Below, piece by piece: positions 7,554-13,999 of a stretch of DNA of 27,888 nucleotides. Both the position numbers and the translations under genes were made by a program. The stretch spans positions 1 to 27,888 of the forward strand of contig CALEJW010000224.1 in assembly GCA_937898635.1 (NCBI GenBank), given 5' to 3'. The stretch comes from an uncultured Pseudomonadota bacterium (GTDB lineage: Bacteria; Pseudomonadota; Gammaproteobacteria; Burkholderiales; Usitatibacteraceae). The notes beneath the pieces were generated by a model, which was not told the DNA's origin, searched no databases, and saw nothing but the letters and a program-made list of their open reading frames with translations. Each line of letters begins with the position of its first letter. The stretch's first letter is position 1.

Positions 7554-7958
7554 ATGGCGCCCTCGCGCCCGCCGCCGGCGGCGCGCCCGGAGCCCGACCT
7601 GAACGCCCTGCGCCTCACGCCCGTCGTCCTCGTCCTCGGCATCCTCGCCGCGCACTTCTACCGCAACGCGGCCTGGATCCCGTTCGGCGTCACCATCGCC
7701 CTGCTGCCGCTCCTTTTCATCCGCGCGCCCTGGGCGGCGCGCGTGCTGCAGGCGGCGCTCCTCGCCGGGGCCGTCGAGTGGATCCGCACCGCCGCGGCGC
7801 TCGTCGCCATCCGCCAGTCGATGGGGCAGCCGTACACGCGCCTCGCCCTCATCCTCGGGGCGGTCGCGCTCGCCACGGGCCTCGCCGCGCTCCTCTTCCA
7901 GTGGAAGCCGGTGCGCGAGCGCTTCGGGATCGGGGCGGCGCGCCCGCCCGGCGACTAG
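7554..7958 (+). CDS. Small integral membrane protein, unknown function
   Basis: This 134-residue protein has about four predicted transmembrane helices (near residues 21-37, 41-57, 62-85 and 96-115). It has a Pro/Arg-rich cytoplasmic-type N-terminus and a basic C-terminal end (QWKPVRERFG). I do not recognise the family and see no catalytic motif. The frame stays open upstream through the antisense of the tRNA gene, but the ATG at 7554 is chosen because a helix begins soon after it and no in-frame start before it avoids the tRNA. There is no clear Shine-Dalgarno. It stands alone, divergent from tRNA-Leu and convergent with the diguanylate cyclase, whose stop codon shares bases with its own. 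Confidence 0.65.
   Translation: MAPSRPPPAARPEPDLNALRLTPVVLVLGILAAHFYRNAAWIPFGVTIALLPLLFIRAPWAARVLQAALLAGAVEWIRTAAALVAIRQSMGQPYTRLALILGAVALATGLAALLFQWKPVRERFGIGAARPPGD
7955..7958. other. Shared CTAG: overlapping stop codons of convergent genes
   Basis: The palindrome CTAG supplies TAG to the plus-strand membrane protein (7956-7958) and TAG to the minus-strand diguanylate cyclase (7955-7957). The two genes therefore end inside each other with no spacer, leaving no room for an intergenic terminator. Confidence 0.9.
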
Positions 7959-9421
7959 GCGGCCTCGCCGAAGGCGCACACGCGGTTGCGGCCGCGGTGC
8001 TTCGCGTCGTAGAGCGCGGCGTCGGACTGGCTGAGCAGGGTGTCGAGGTTGACTCCCTCCGAGAGCACCGCCACGCCGACGGAAACCGTGATCCGCAGCG
8101 GCACGCCCTCGTCGCGGACGACCGAGGATTTCTCCACCGCCTCGCGCAGGCGCTCGGCCACGTCGAGCGCGCCCTCGAGCCCCGTCTCGGGCAGGAGGAT
8201 CGCGAATTCCTCGCCGCCGACGCGGCCCACGACGTCGACGTTTCGCAGCACGCCGAGGCAGGTGCGCGCGAGGCTCTGGAGCACCCGGTCCCCGGCGCGG
8301 TGGCCGTGGGTGTCGTTCACCTCCTTGAAGTGGTCGATGTCGAGCATGAGCATCGACAGCGGCGCGTCGTAGCGCCTCGCCCGCGCGAGTTCCGCCTCCG
8401 CCATCTCGAAGAAGCGGCGCCGGTTCGCGAGCCCCGTGAGGGAATCCGTGTGCGCCTGCATCTCCAGGAGCTTCGCCACGCGCGCCTGCCGGCGCCACGC
8501 CCGGTCGATCATCGCCGTGGCGAGGATCGCCACGGCGAGGAGCCCGGTGGCGAGCAGGGCGACCATGCCCATGTCGCGGCGGAAGTGGCCGAGGTACTCG
8601 GAGGTGGCGCGGCCGACGGTGATGTGCAGGGGATAGTTCGCGACCCGCCGGTAGGAGTACATGCGTTCGACGCCGTCCGTCCGGGAGACCGCCCGGAAGG
8701 TCCCCGAGATCTCGCCGGCCTCGACGAGGCCTCGCAACTCGTCCGGCGCGGGCGAGCCTTCCCGCGGTGGGTACCGGGCGATGAGCTCGAAGTTCTCGCC
8801 GCGCAGGCTCACCGCGCCGAGGCTGCCGGCGTCGGCCGCCGCGAGCATCCTGACCAGGCGCTCCACGAGAACGGGCGCCACGACGACCCCCGCGAAGCGG
8901 CCGTCGGGGTGCTCGACCCGCCGCACCACGTCGATCTCCTCCTGCGACCCGAAGTGGGCGTGGTGGGGCGCCGAGACGACGACGCCGGAAACGTGGAGGT
9001 CGCGCAGCTTCGCGAAGTACGGGGCGTCGGCGACCGAGCCGACGGGCTCGGCCAGGAACGCGCGGCTCACCACGATGCGGCCGTGCTCGTCGGAGACGAG
9101 GAAACCCTCCACATCGGGCAGGAGGGAGTCGATGTTCGCCGCGTACGCGCGGAGCCGATCGTCGCCGTTCCTCTCCCGGGAGAGCTCGCGCTCGCGCTCG
9201 GTGGCGACCGTGTGCAGCGCGAGCTTCACCTTGTCGAAGAGCCCGGCGAGATCGCTCTCCAGGACGCGCGCGACGCTGTAGGTCTCGACCACCGCCTGCT
9301 CCTCGTGCTGGCGCCAGCTCGTGTAGATCGAGTGGCCGACGAAGAACGAGAAGAACGCGAGCAGCAGCCCCACCGTCCACCAGAGGCGCGTGACGAACCA
9401 GGCGCTGCCGCGAGAGACCAA
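7955..9421 (-). CDS. Membrane-bound diguanylate cyclase with periplasmic Cache-like sensor
   Basis: This 488-residue protein makes cyclic di-GMP from two GTP. It has a first membrane helix (residues about 13-30), a periplasmic domain of about 250 residues resembling dCache/PDC sensors, a second helix (about 285-305) and a GGDEF domain (about 325-485). The active-site motif is GGEEF (402-406). An inhibitory I-site RxxD (RNVD, 393-396) sits exactly five residues before it, so feedback inhibition by c-di-GMP is expected. The substrate-binding stretch HTDSLTGLANRR is intact. I chose the TTG at 9421 because AGGAGG lies seven bases upstream, and there is a positively charged N-terminus just before the helix. 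The ligand sensed by the Cache region cannot be read from sequence. The neighbouring secreted protein upstream on the same strand could be co-transcribed (74-base gap). Confidence 0.92.
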   Translation of the reverse strand: MVSRGSAWFVTRLWWTVGLLLAFFSFFVGHSIYTSWRQHEEQAVVETYSVARVLESDLAGLFDKVKLALHTVATERERELSRERNGDDRLRAYAANIDSLLPDVEGFLVSDEHGRIVVSRAFLAEPVGSVADAPYFAKLRDLHVSGVVVSAPHHAHFGSQEEIDVVRRVEHPDGRFAGVVVAPVLVERLVRMLAAADAGSLGAVSLRGENFELIARYPPREGSPAPDELRGLVEAGEISGTFRAVSRTDGVERMYSYRRVANYPLHITVGRATSEYLGHFRRDMGMVALLATGLLAVAILATAMIDRAWRRQARVAKLLEMQAHTDSLTGLANRRRFFEMAEAELARARRYDAPLSMLMLDIDHFKEVNDTHGHRAGDRVLQSLARTCLGVLRNVDVVGRVGGEEFAILLPETGLEGALDVAERLREAVEKSSVVRDEGVPLRITVSVGVAVLSEGVNLDTLLSQSDAALYDAKHRGRNRVCAFGEAA

Positions 9422-9428
9422 GAATCCC

Positions 9429-9434
9429 CCTCCT
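9429..9434 (-). promoter_or_regulatory. Strong Shine-Dalgarno that sets a TTG start for the diguanylate cyclase
   Basis: On the minus strand AGGAGG is followed by seven bases and then TTG (9421). No ATG or GTG in this frame has a comparable site, so the TTG is the likely start. A near-perfect ribosome site paired with a weak start codon suggests tuned translation. Confidence 0.7.
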
Positions 9435-9466
9435 CGGACGATCGTCCGCCCGGGGTCAACGGGCGG
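9435..9466 (-). promoter_or_regulatory. Perfect 14-bp palindrome and hairpin beside the diguanylate cyclase ribosome site
   Basis: Positions 9435-9448 read CGGACGATCGTCCG, a perfect palindrome directly abutting the AGGAGG of the cyclase gene. Partly overlapping it, CCGCCCG (9446-9452) and CGGGCGG (9460-9466) can form a seven-base-pair stem with a seven-base loop. The two structures share bases and would compete in RNA. They could be an operator, a 5' leader switch, or a processing or terminator element after the upstream secreted-protein gene. No T-run follows on the minus strand. Confidence 0.4.
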
Positions 9467-9495
9467 GCTTGTCGCCGATCAGGAAAGGGCGCGAT

Positions 9496-9906
9496 TCAGT
9501 AGCACTGGGCGCGGCAGCGCCGCGCGATGTCCGCCTCGGTGAGCGGACCGCCGTCCCAGGAGCGGGCGTCGGCGGGCAGGTAGCAGGTGCACAGGCGCAC
9601 GACGCCGGAGAATCCCGGCGGGGCGGGCGTGGAACGCCAGCGGCTCGCGGGCGGCGTGCCGAAGGTATTTGCCCAGGGATTCTCCTGGCTCGCGTCCCAC
9701 GATCGCGGACCCGAGGCGAGGCGCTCGGCGTGCCGGTAGGGACGGGCGACGAGGTCGCGCCACTGCCGCTCGGCATCGCTGCGGCGCAAGGCCTCGCCCA
9801 GCCGGGCATTGGCGTAGTCGCCCCAGGCGTCCGCGGAGGCGCCCGCTGCTCCGCTCGCGAGAATCGCGGCGGCCAGGGCAAGGCGAGCGAGAGGTCGCAG
9901 GATCAT
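9496..9906 (-). CDS. Small secreted Cys-containing protein, unknown function
   Basis: This 136-residue protein has a typical Sec signal peptide: Arg at position 4, a hydrophobic core from residues 5-20, and likely cleavage after ASA near residue 25. The mature part, about 110 residues, is rich in Trp, Arg and Pro. It has four Cys near the C-terminus (106, 108, 131, 135: LCTCYL and CRAQC), which could form two disulfides or bind a metal in the periplasm. I do not recognise the family. The ATG at 9906 is preferred over an in-frame GTG at 9939 because it places the signal peptide at the N-terminus. It lies upstream of the diguanylate cyclase on the same strand. Confidence 0.7.
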   Translation of the reverse strand: MILRPLARLALAAAILASGAAGASADAWGDYANARLGEALRRSDAERQWRDLVARPYRHAERLASGPRSWDASQENPWANTFGTPPASRWRSTPAPPGFSGVVRLCTCYLPADARSWDGGPLTEADIARRCRAQCY

Positions 9907-10059
9907 GGCTCGGGGGCCGGGGACGGATGAAGTCAGCACGATGCTAGCGCAGGATGGCCGCGCCGTCTGTGGCGCAGTTCACACCCCCGGCCGGGGCGGC
10001 GCCGCCGTCCCCCGGCAGGAATCCCGCCTCGAGCCGTCCGGGGCACCCTCGCCCCGTCA

Positions 10060-10105
10060 CGCGCCCGCGCGCGCGGAATCGGCGGGATTGCCGCGCGCGG
10101 GCGCG
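10060..10105 (-). terminator. Strong GC hairpin downstream of hsp20
   Basis: CGCGCCCGCGCGCG (10060-10073) is exactly complementary in reverse to 10092-10105, giving a 14-base-pair stem. An 18-base loop can pair further (AATC with GATT). It begins six bases after the hsp20 stop codon on the minus strand. There is no T-run after it, so it may act as a barrier or 3'-end stabiliser rather than a classical intrinsic terminator. The rest of the 9907-10111 gap shows no other gene. Confidence 0.45.
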
Positions 10106-10111
10106 TCCGCC

Positions 10112-10534
10112 TCAGCGGATCGCCAACCGGTGCGCCGGCGTGCCCTTGTGCTTCGGCAACGTGAGGGTGAGCACGCCTTCGGCGTACTTCGCCTCCGCCT
10201 TGCCGAAATCGACGTCCACCGGCAGCGTGAAGCTGCGCGTCATCGAGCCGACGTAGCGCTCGCTGCGCAGCACCTTGCCTTCCTTCTCTTCCTTCTTCTC
10301 GCGGCGGACTTCACCCGCGATCGATACCACGTTGCCTTCCACGTCGACGTGGATGTCGTCCTTCGCCACGCCCGGCATGTCGGCCTTCACGAGATAGCGA
10401 TCCTCGGCTTCCTCGACGTCCACCTTGATGGAGGGAGGCGCTTCCTCGGGATTCATCCAGATAGGCGCCAGCATTCCCTTGAACATGCCCGGGAATTCCG
10501 GTTCGAAGAGGCTCAACGGCCTGAGGGTTCCCAT
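10112..10534 (-). CDS. hsp20: Small heat shock protein, Hsp20/alpha-crystallin family
   Basis: This 140-residue protein is an ATP-independent holdase chaperone. The alpha-crystallin domain spans about residues 35-128, with the typical YLVKADMPGV start, a charged EKKEEKEGKVLRSERYVG loop, the FTLPVDVD strand and the AKYAEGVLTLTLPK ending. The short N-terminal arm is rich in Pro, Phe and Met. The C-terminal tail ends in RLAIR, a variant of the family IxI motif used in oligomer assembly. The ATG at 10534 is preceded by AAGGAG with five bases between. I could not find a clear sigma-32 promoter upstream. It lies 129 bases beyond the ACP gene on the same strand, so it is probably a separate transcription unit. 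Confidence 0.93.
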   Translation of the reverse strand: MGTLRPLSLFEPEFPGMFKGMLAPIWMNPEEAPPSIKVDVEEAEDRYLVKADMPGVAKDDIHVDVEGNVVSIAGEVRREKKEEKEGKVLRSERYVGSMTRSFTLPVDVDFGKAEAKYAEGVLTLTLPKHKGTPAHRLAIR

Positions 10535-10663
10535 GATTGCTCCTTCTCGTCTGCCAAGCTCCAACAACCGATGGCCCCGACTGCGCCATCACGCGGGGCG
10601 AGCGCACATCCGGCCCCGCAGGTTCAGCGTAGCGCCGCGCCAGGTGAACCGTGTTGCCGGGGG

Positions 10664-10918
10664 TCAAGAAGGCTTCGGAATTCGCGCCGCGAGGTAGGCG
10701 CAGATGCGCTCCAGCGTGTCGAGGCCGGCGTAGTCCGACTCGGGAATCTCCACGCCGAACCGCGCGTGCAGCGCGATGAGGAAGTTCAGCCAGTCCATGG
10801 AGTCGAGGTCCACCTGGTCGCGAAGCGGCTCCCCGGGCCGAAGCTCGCCCTCGTCGAGCTCCGGCGCGATCTTCAGCAGCTCGGCCAGCACCCGCGGGCG
10901 CAGTTCGTCCGGGCTCAC
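10664..10918 (-). CDS. Acyl carrier protein in a dehydrogenase operon
   Basis: This 84-residue acidic protein has the acyl carrier protein fold signature: the DLDSMDWLNF motif with Ser40 as the site for 4'-phosphopantetheine, followed by the ARFGVEIPESDY helix-III region. It starts with GTG overlapping the stop codon of the E2 gene (GTGA), and GGAG is five bases upstream of that start. This position couples it to the E1-E2 genes rather than to fatty acid synthesis genes. An ACP here suggests that an acyl group made by the complex or by the co-encoded ligase is moved onto a carrier. That is inference, and the partner enzymes that would use the acyl-ACP are not in the window. Confidence 0.88.
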   Translation of the reverse strand: MSPDELRPRVLAELLKIAPELDEGELRPGEPLRDQVDLDSMDWLNFLIALHARFGVEIPESDYAGLDTLERICAYLAARIPKPS

Positions 10919-12042
10919 AGCTTCTCCGGTTCCTGGAGCCGGCCGGCGAGCGCGGCCAGGAAGGCGGCGCCGCGATGGCCGTCGCTCACGCGATGGTCGG
11001 CCGAGAGGGTGGCGACGACGGTCGGGGCGGCCACGACGGCGCCATCGTCCACCCAGGGCCGCGCCGCCACCCGGCCGAAGCCGACGATCGCCACCTGCGG
11101 GGGGTAGATGACGGCGAAGGTGGACTCCGCGCCACCCTCGCCGAGGTTCGTCACGGTGATCGTGGGGTCCGACATCTCCGAGCTCCTCAGGCTTCCCGCC
11201 CTCGCCCGCTTCACGAGGTCGGCGAGCGCCGCCATGAGTTCGTCCAGCGCGAGGGACTGGGCGTCGCGGATCGCCGGCGCCACCAGCCCTCCCTGCCGGA
11301 TCGAGATCGCCACGCCCAGGTGCACCGCCCGGGCGGGCTGGTAGGCGCCCTCGCGCCAGGTACCGTTGAGGTCCGGGAATTCGGCGAGCGCGAGCGCCAC
11401 GGCCTTCAGTTGCAGCGCCGCCATGAGGAGGCGCCCGCTCATCGGCCGCTTCGCGTTCGCGCCCGCCAGCCACTCGGCCGCGCGGCGCATCGGAATCGTC
11501 TCCGACAGGTAGTAGTGCGGGATCTCGCGCTTCGAGCGGCTCATCGCCGCGGCGATGGCCTTGCGCATCCCGGCGCCACGATCGGCGACTTCCGGCACGG
11601 CGGCGGGTGCCTTCGCCTTGCCGGCGGCGCCCTCGACGTCGGCGATCGTCACCGCGCCCGCCGGACCCGTTCCCGCGAGCGAGTCCGCATCGACACCCAG
11701 CTCGGCGGCCCGCTTCCGGGCGGCGGGCGAGACGGCCTTGCGAGCTCCGGCCGGCGGCTTCGCTTCCCCCTTCGGCGCCGGCGCCCCGGCGGCTCCGGGC
11801 TGTTCGCCGGGCGCGAGGAGCGTGGCCATCGGCGTTCCCACGGCGATCGTGGTTCCCGGCTCCACGAGCAGCTCGCTCACGGTGCCGTCCTGCCAGATCT
11901 CCACCTCCACGGCGGCCTTGGTGGTGTCCACGACCGCCACCACGTCGCCGCGCTTCACGGCGTCGCCGGGCCGCACCTTCCATTCGAGGAGCTTGCCCTC
12001 GTCCATGTCCGCGCCGAGCGAAGGAAGCCTGAACTCGATCAT
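10915..12042 (-). CDS. pdhC: 2-oxoacid dehydrogenase E2, dihydrolipoyl acyltransferase (PDH-like)
   Basis: The 375-residue E2 core subunit has one lipoyl domain (residues 1-78, with Lys42 in DTTKAAVEVE as the lipoylation site). An Ala/Pro/Lys-rich linker follows, then a peripheral subunit-binding domain (about 113-150, SPAARKRAAELGVD to GPAGAVTIADV), another linker, and the catalytic domain with HRVSDG (His350, Asp354). The single lipoyl domain and modest length resemble PDH or acetoin dehydrogenase E2 of alpha/beta-type complexes. The ATG at 12042 overlaps the E1 beta stop. No E3 (dihydrolipoamide dehydrogenase) gene is in the operon, so the complex must borrow one. The acyl group transferred is not certain; pyruvate-derived acetyl is most likely from the E1 sequences. 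Confidence 0.9.
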   Translation of the reverse strand: MIEFRLPSLGADMDEGKLLEWKVRPGDAVKRGDVVAVVDTTKAAVEVEIWQDGTVSELLVEPGTTIAVGTPMATLLAPGEQPGAAGAPAPKGEAKPPAGARKAVSPAARKRAAELGVDADSLAGTGPAGAVTIADVEGAAGKAKAPAAVPEVADRGAGMRKAIAAAMSRSKREIPHYYLSETIPMRRAAEWLAGANAKRPMSGRLLMAALQLKAVALALAEFPDLNGTWREGAYQPARAVHLGVAISIRQGGLVAPAIRDAQSLALDELMAALADLVKRARAGSLRSSEMSDPTITVTNLGEGGAESTFAVIYPPQVAIVGFGRVAARPWVDDGAVVAAPTVVATLSADHRVSDGHRGAAFLAALAGRLQEPEKL

Positions 12043-13007
12043 CCGAAGAGCCCCTTCGCCGCCGCCACGATCTTGTGCGCCTGGGGCAGCGCCGCCTCCT
12101 CGAGATGGCGCGCATACGGGATCGGCACCTCCTCGCGGCACACGCGCGCCACGGGCGCGTCGAGGTCGTAGAAGGCCTCCTCCATGATGCGCGCCATGAT
12201 CTCCGCCGAGAGGCTGCCGCTGCGCCAGCCCTCGTCCACCACGACCGCGCGCCGCGTCTTGCGCAGCGAGGCGAGCACGGTCGCCATGTCGAGGGGCCTC
12301 AGCACCCGCAGGTCCACGACCTCCGCATCGATCCCGTCCGCGGCGAGCTGCCCGGCCGCCTCCAGCGCCTTCGGCACGCAGCCGCCGTAGGCGACGATCG
12401 TCGCCTGGCTGCCGGGCCGGCGCACCCTGGCGCTCGAGATGTCGACGCGCTCCCCGGAGAGCTCGCCCTTCGTCTCGAAGAGCGCCGGGTACTCGAAGAG
12501 AAGGACGGGGTTGCCGTCCTGCAGCGCCGCCCCGAGCATGCCGTGCGCGTCGTCCACGGTCGCGGGCGTGGCGATCTTGAGGCCGGGAATGTGCGCGTAC
12601 CAGCCCTCGAAGGAGTGCGAGTGCTGCGCCGCGAGCTGCCGCCCGGCGCCGGTGGACATCCGGATCACCAGGGGAACGTTGAACTGCCCGCCCGACATGT
12701 GGCGCAGGATGGCCGCGGTGTTCACGATCTGGTCGAGGGGCAGGAGGCTGAAGTTGACGGTCATCACTTCCACGATGGGCCGCATCCCGCCCAGCGCCGC
12801 GCCGATCCCCGCGCCCACGAAGGCGAGTTCCGAGAGCGGCGCGTCGCGCACGCGTTCGGGCCCGAACTCCTCCAGCATGCCCTTGCTCACGGCGTAGGTG
12901 CCGCCGTAGCGGCCGACGTCCTCGCCCATCAGGAAGACGCGGGCGTCGCCGGCCAGCGCCTCGTGCAGGCCCTGCCGCAATGCCTCGCGATAGGTGATCG
13001 TCGTCAT
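12039..13007 (-). CDS. pdhB: 2-oxoacid dehydrogenase E1 beta subunit (PDH-like)
   Basis: This 322-residue transketolase-like subunit completes the thiamine diphosphate site with E1 alpha. It has the early MGEDVGRYGGTY stretch, the catalytic-region Glu in APLSELAFVG, the TVNFSLLPLDQIVN helix and AAQHSHSFEGWYAHIPGLK. These are closer to pyruvate dehydrogenase E1 beta than to branched-chain E1 beta. The C-terminal transketolase domain (DLRVLRPLD, VVVDEGW) is intact. It overlaps E1 alpha upstream and E2 downstream by four bases each (ATGA). Acetoin dehydrogenase is the main alternative. Confidence 0.92.
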   Translation of the reverse strand: MTTITYREALRQGLHEALAGDARVFLMGEDVGRYGGTYAVSKGMLEEFGPERVRDAPLSELAFVGAGIGAALGGMRPIVEVMTVNFSLLPLDQIVNTAAILRHMSGGQFNVPLVIRMSTGAGRQLAAQHSHSFEGWYAHIPGLKIATPATVDDAHGMLGAALQDGNPVLLFEYPALFETKGELSGERVDISSARVRRPGSQATIVAYGGCVPKALEAAGQLAADGIDAEVVDLRVLRPLDMATVLASLRKTRRAVVVDEGWRSGSLSAEIMARIMEEAFYDLDAPVARVCREEVPIPYARHLEEAALPQAHKIVAAAKGLFG

Positions 13008-13999
13008 GTCGCGTACACGTCCGTGGCGAGGTCGGCCTCCGGCTCCCAGCCGGCGGCCTCGGCGAACGCGACGGCGCGCTCGACCTCGGCCGCCACCTCG
13101 GCGTCGAGGGCGAGGAAGCGCTCCTCCGTGAGCTCGCCCTGGGCCTTCAGGCGCGCGGAGAAGGAGTGGATCGGGCCGCGCGTCTTCCAGCGCTCCACCT
13201 CGGCCTTGTCGCGATAGAGCTCGGGATCGAACATCGAGTGCGCGCGGAAGCGGTAGGTGCGGAACTCGACGAACACCGGCCCGGCGCGAAGCGCGTGCTC
13301 GCGGGCGCGCCTCGCGGCCTGGTGCACGGCCACCACGTCCATGCCGTCGACCGCGATCGCCTCGACGCCGTAGCTGGCGGCCTTCACGCACAGGTCCGTC
13401 TGCGATTCCGAGCGCTCGAGGGCCGTGCCCATGGCATAGAGGTTGTTCTCGCAGAAGAAGGCCACCGGCAGCCGCCAGAGCGCGGCGAGGTTGAGCGACT
13501 CGTGGAACGCGCCCTCGGCCACGGCGCCTTCCCCGAAGAAGCAGGCGGTGAGGCGATCCTCGCCGCGCATCTTCGCCGCCAGCGCGAAGCCGGTCGCGAG
13601 CGGCAGTCCGCCGCCCACGATCGCGTTGCCTCCATAGAACCGCGAAGCCGCGTCGAAGAGGTGCATCGAGCCGCCGCGCCCGCGCGAGCACCCTTCCTTC
13701 TTGCCGAACATCTCCGCCATGATGCGTTCCATCGCGACGCCCTTGAGCAGCGCGTGGCCGTGCTCGCGGTAGGTGGCGACGACGTTGTCGCCGGGCTCCA
13801 GCGCGCGGATGGCGCCGGTCGCGACCGCCTCCTCGCCGATGTAGAGGTGCAGGAAGCCGCGGATCCTGCCCTCCCCGTAGAGCTCCGCGCACTTCTCCTC
13901 GAGCCGGCGGATGCGCAGCATGTCCGTGAGCAGGCCCACGGACTGCTCCGCCGGGAAGGGCACCGGCCCCGAGGGGGGCGCCGGAAAGGCTTGGCTCAT
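13004..13999 (-). CDS. pdhA: 2-oxoacid dehydrogenase E1 alpha subunit (PDH-like)
   Basis: The 331-residue subunit binds thiamine diphosphate and decarboxylates the 2-oxoacid. Visible are YREHGHAL (77-84), the RGRGGSMHLF loop (107-115), the thiamine motif GEG (156-158) to ENN (184-186), and YRFRAHSMFDPELYRDKAEV, which resembles the active-site loop of pyruvate dehydrogenase E1 alpha. The ATG at 13999 overlaps the stop of the upstream acyl-CoA ligase. Betaproteobacteria generally use a single-chain AceE E1, so this alpha/beta enzyme would probably be a second, specialised complex. That point rests on general knowledge, not on this window. Confidence 0.92.
   Translation of the reverse strand: MSQAFPAPPSGPVPFPAEQSVGLLTDMLRIRRLEEKCAELYGEGRIRGFLHLYIGEEAVATGAIRALEPGDNVVATYREHGHALLKGVAMERIMAEMFGKKEGCSRGRGGSMHLFDAASRFYGGNAIVGGGLPLATGFALAAKMRGEDRLTACFFGEGAVAEGAFHESLNLAALWRLPVAFFCENNLYAMGTALERSESQTDLCVKAASYGVEAIAVDGMDVVAVHQAARRAREHALRAGPVFVEFRTYRFRAHSMFDPELYRDKAEVERWKTRGPIHSFSARLKAQGELTEERFLALDAEVAAEVERAVAFAEAAGWEPEADLATDVYAT

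Noticed and set aside
10621..10650. Inverted repeat GGTTCA-N18-TGAACC after the ACP gene as a terminator
   Set aside because: The arms are only six bases with a large loop and no T-run, so it is too weak to call.
10535..10663. A sigma-32 heat-shock promoter for hsp20
   Set aside because: I found no CTTGAA and CCCCAT-like pair at proper spacing on the minus strand.
10654..10667. TTGAC-CCCC-GGCAA on the minus strand as a third FNR-like box
   Set aside because: It matches only seven of ten positions, overlaps the ACP stop codon and lies about 125 bases before hsp20, so it does not fit a promoter.
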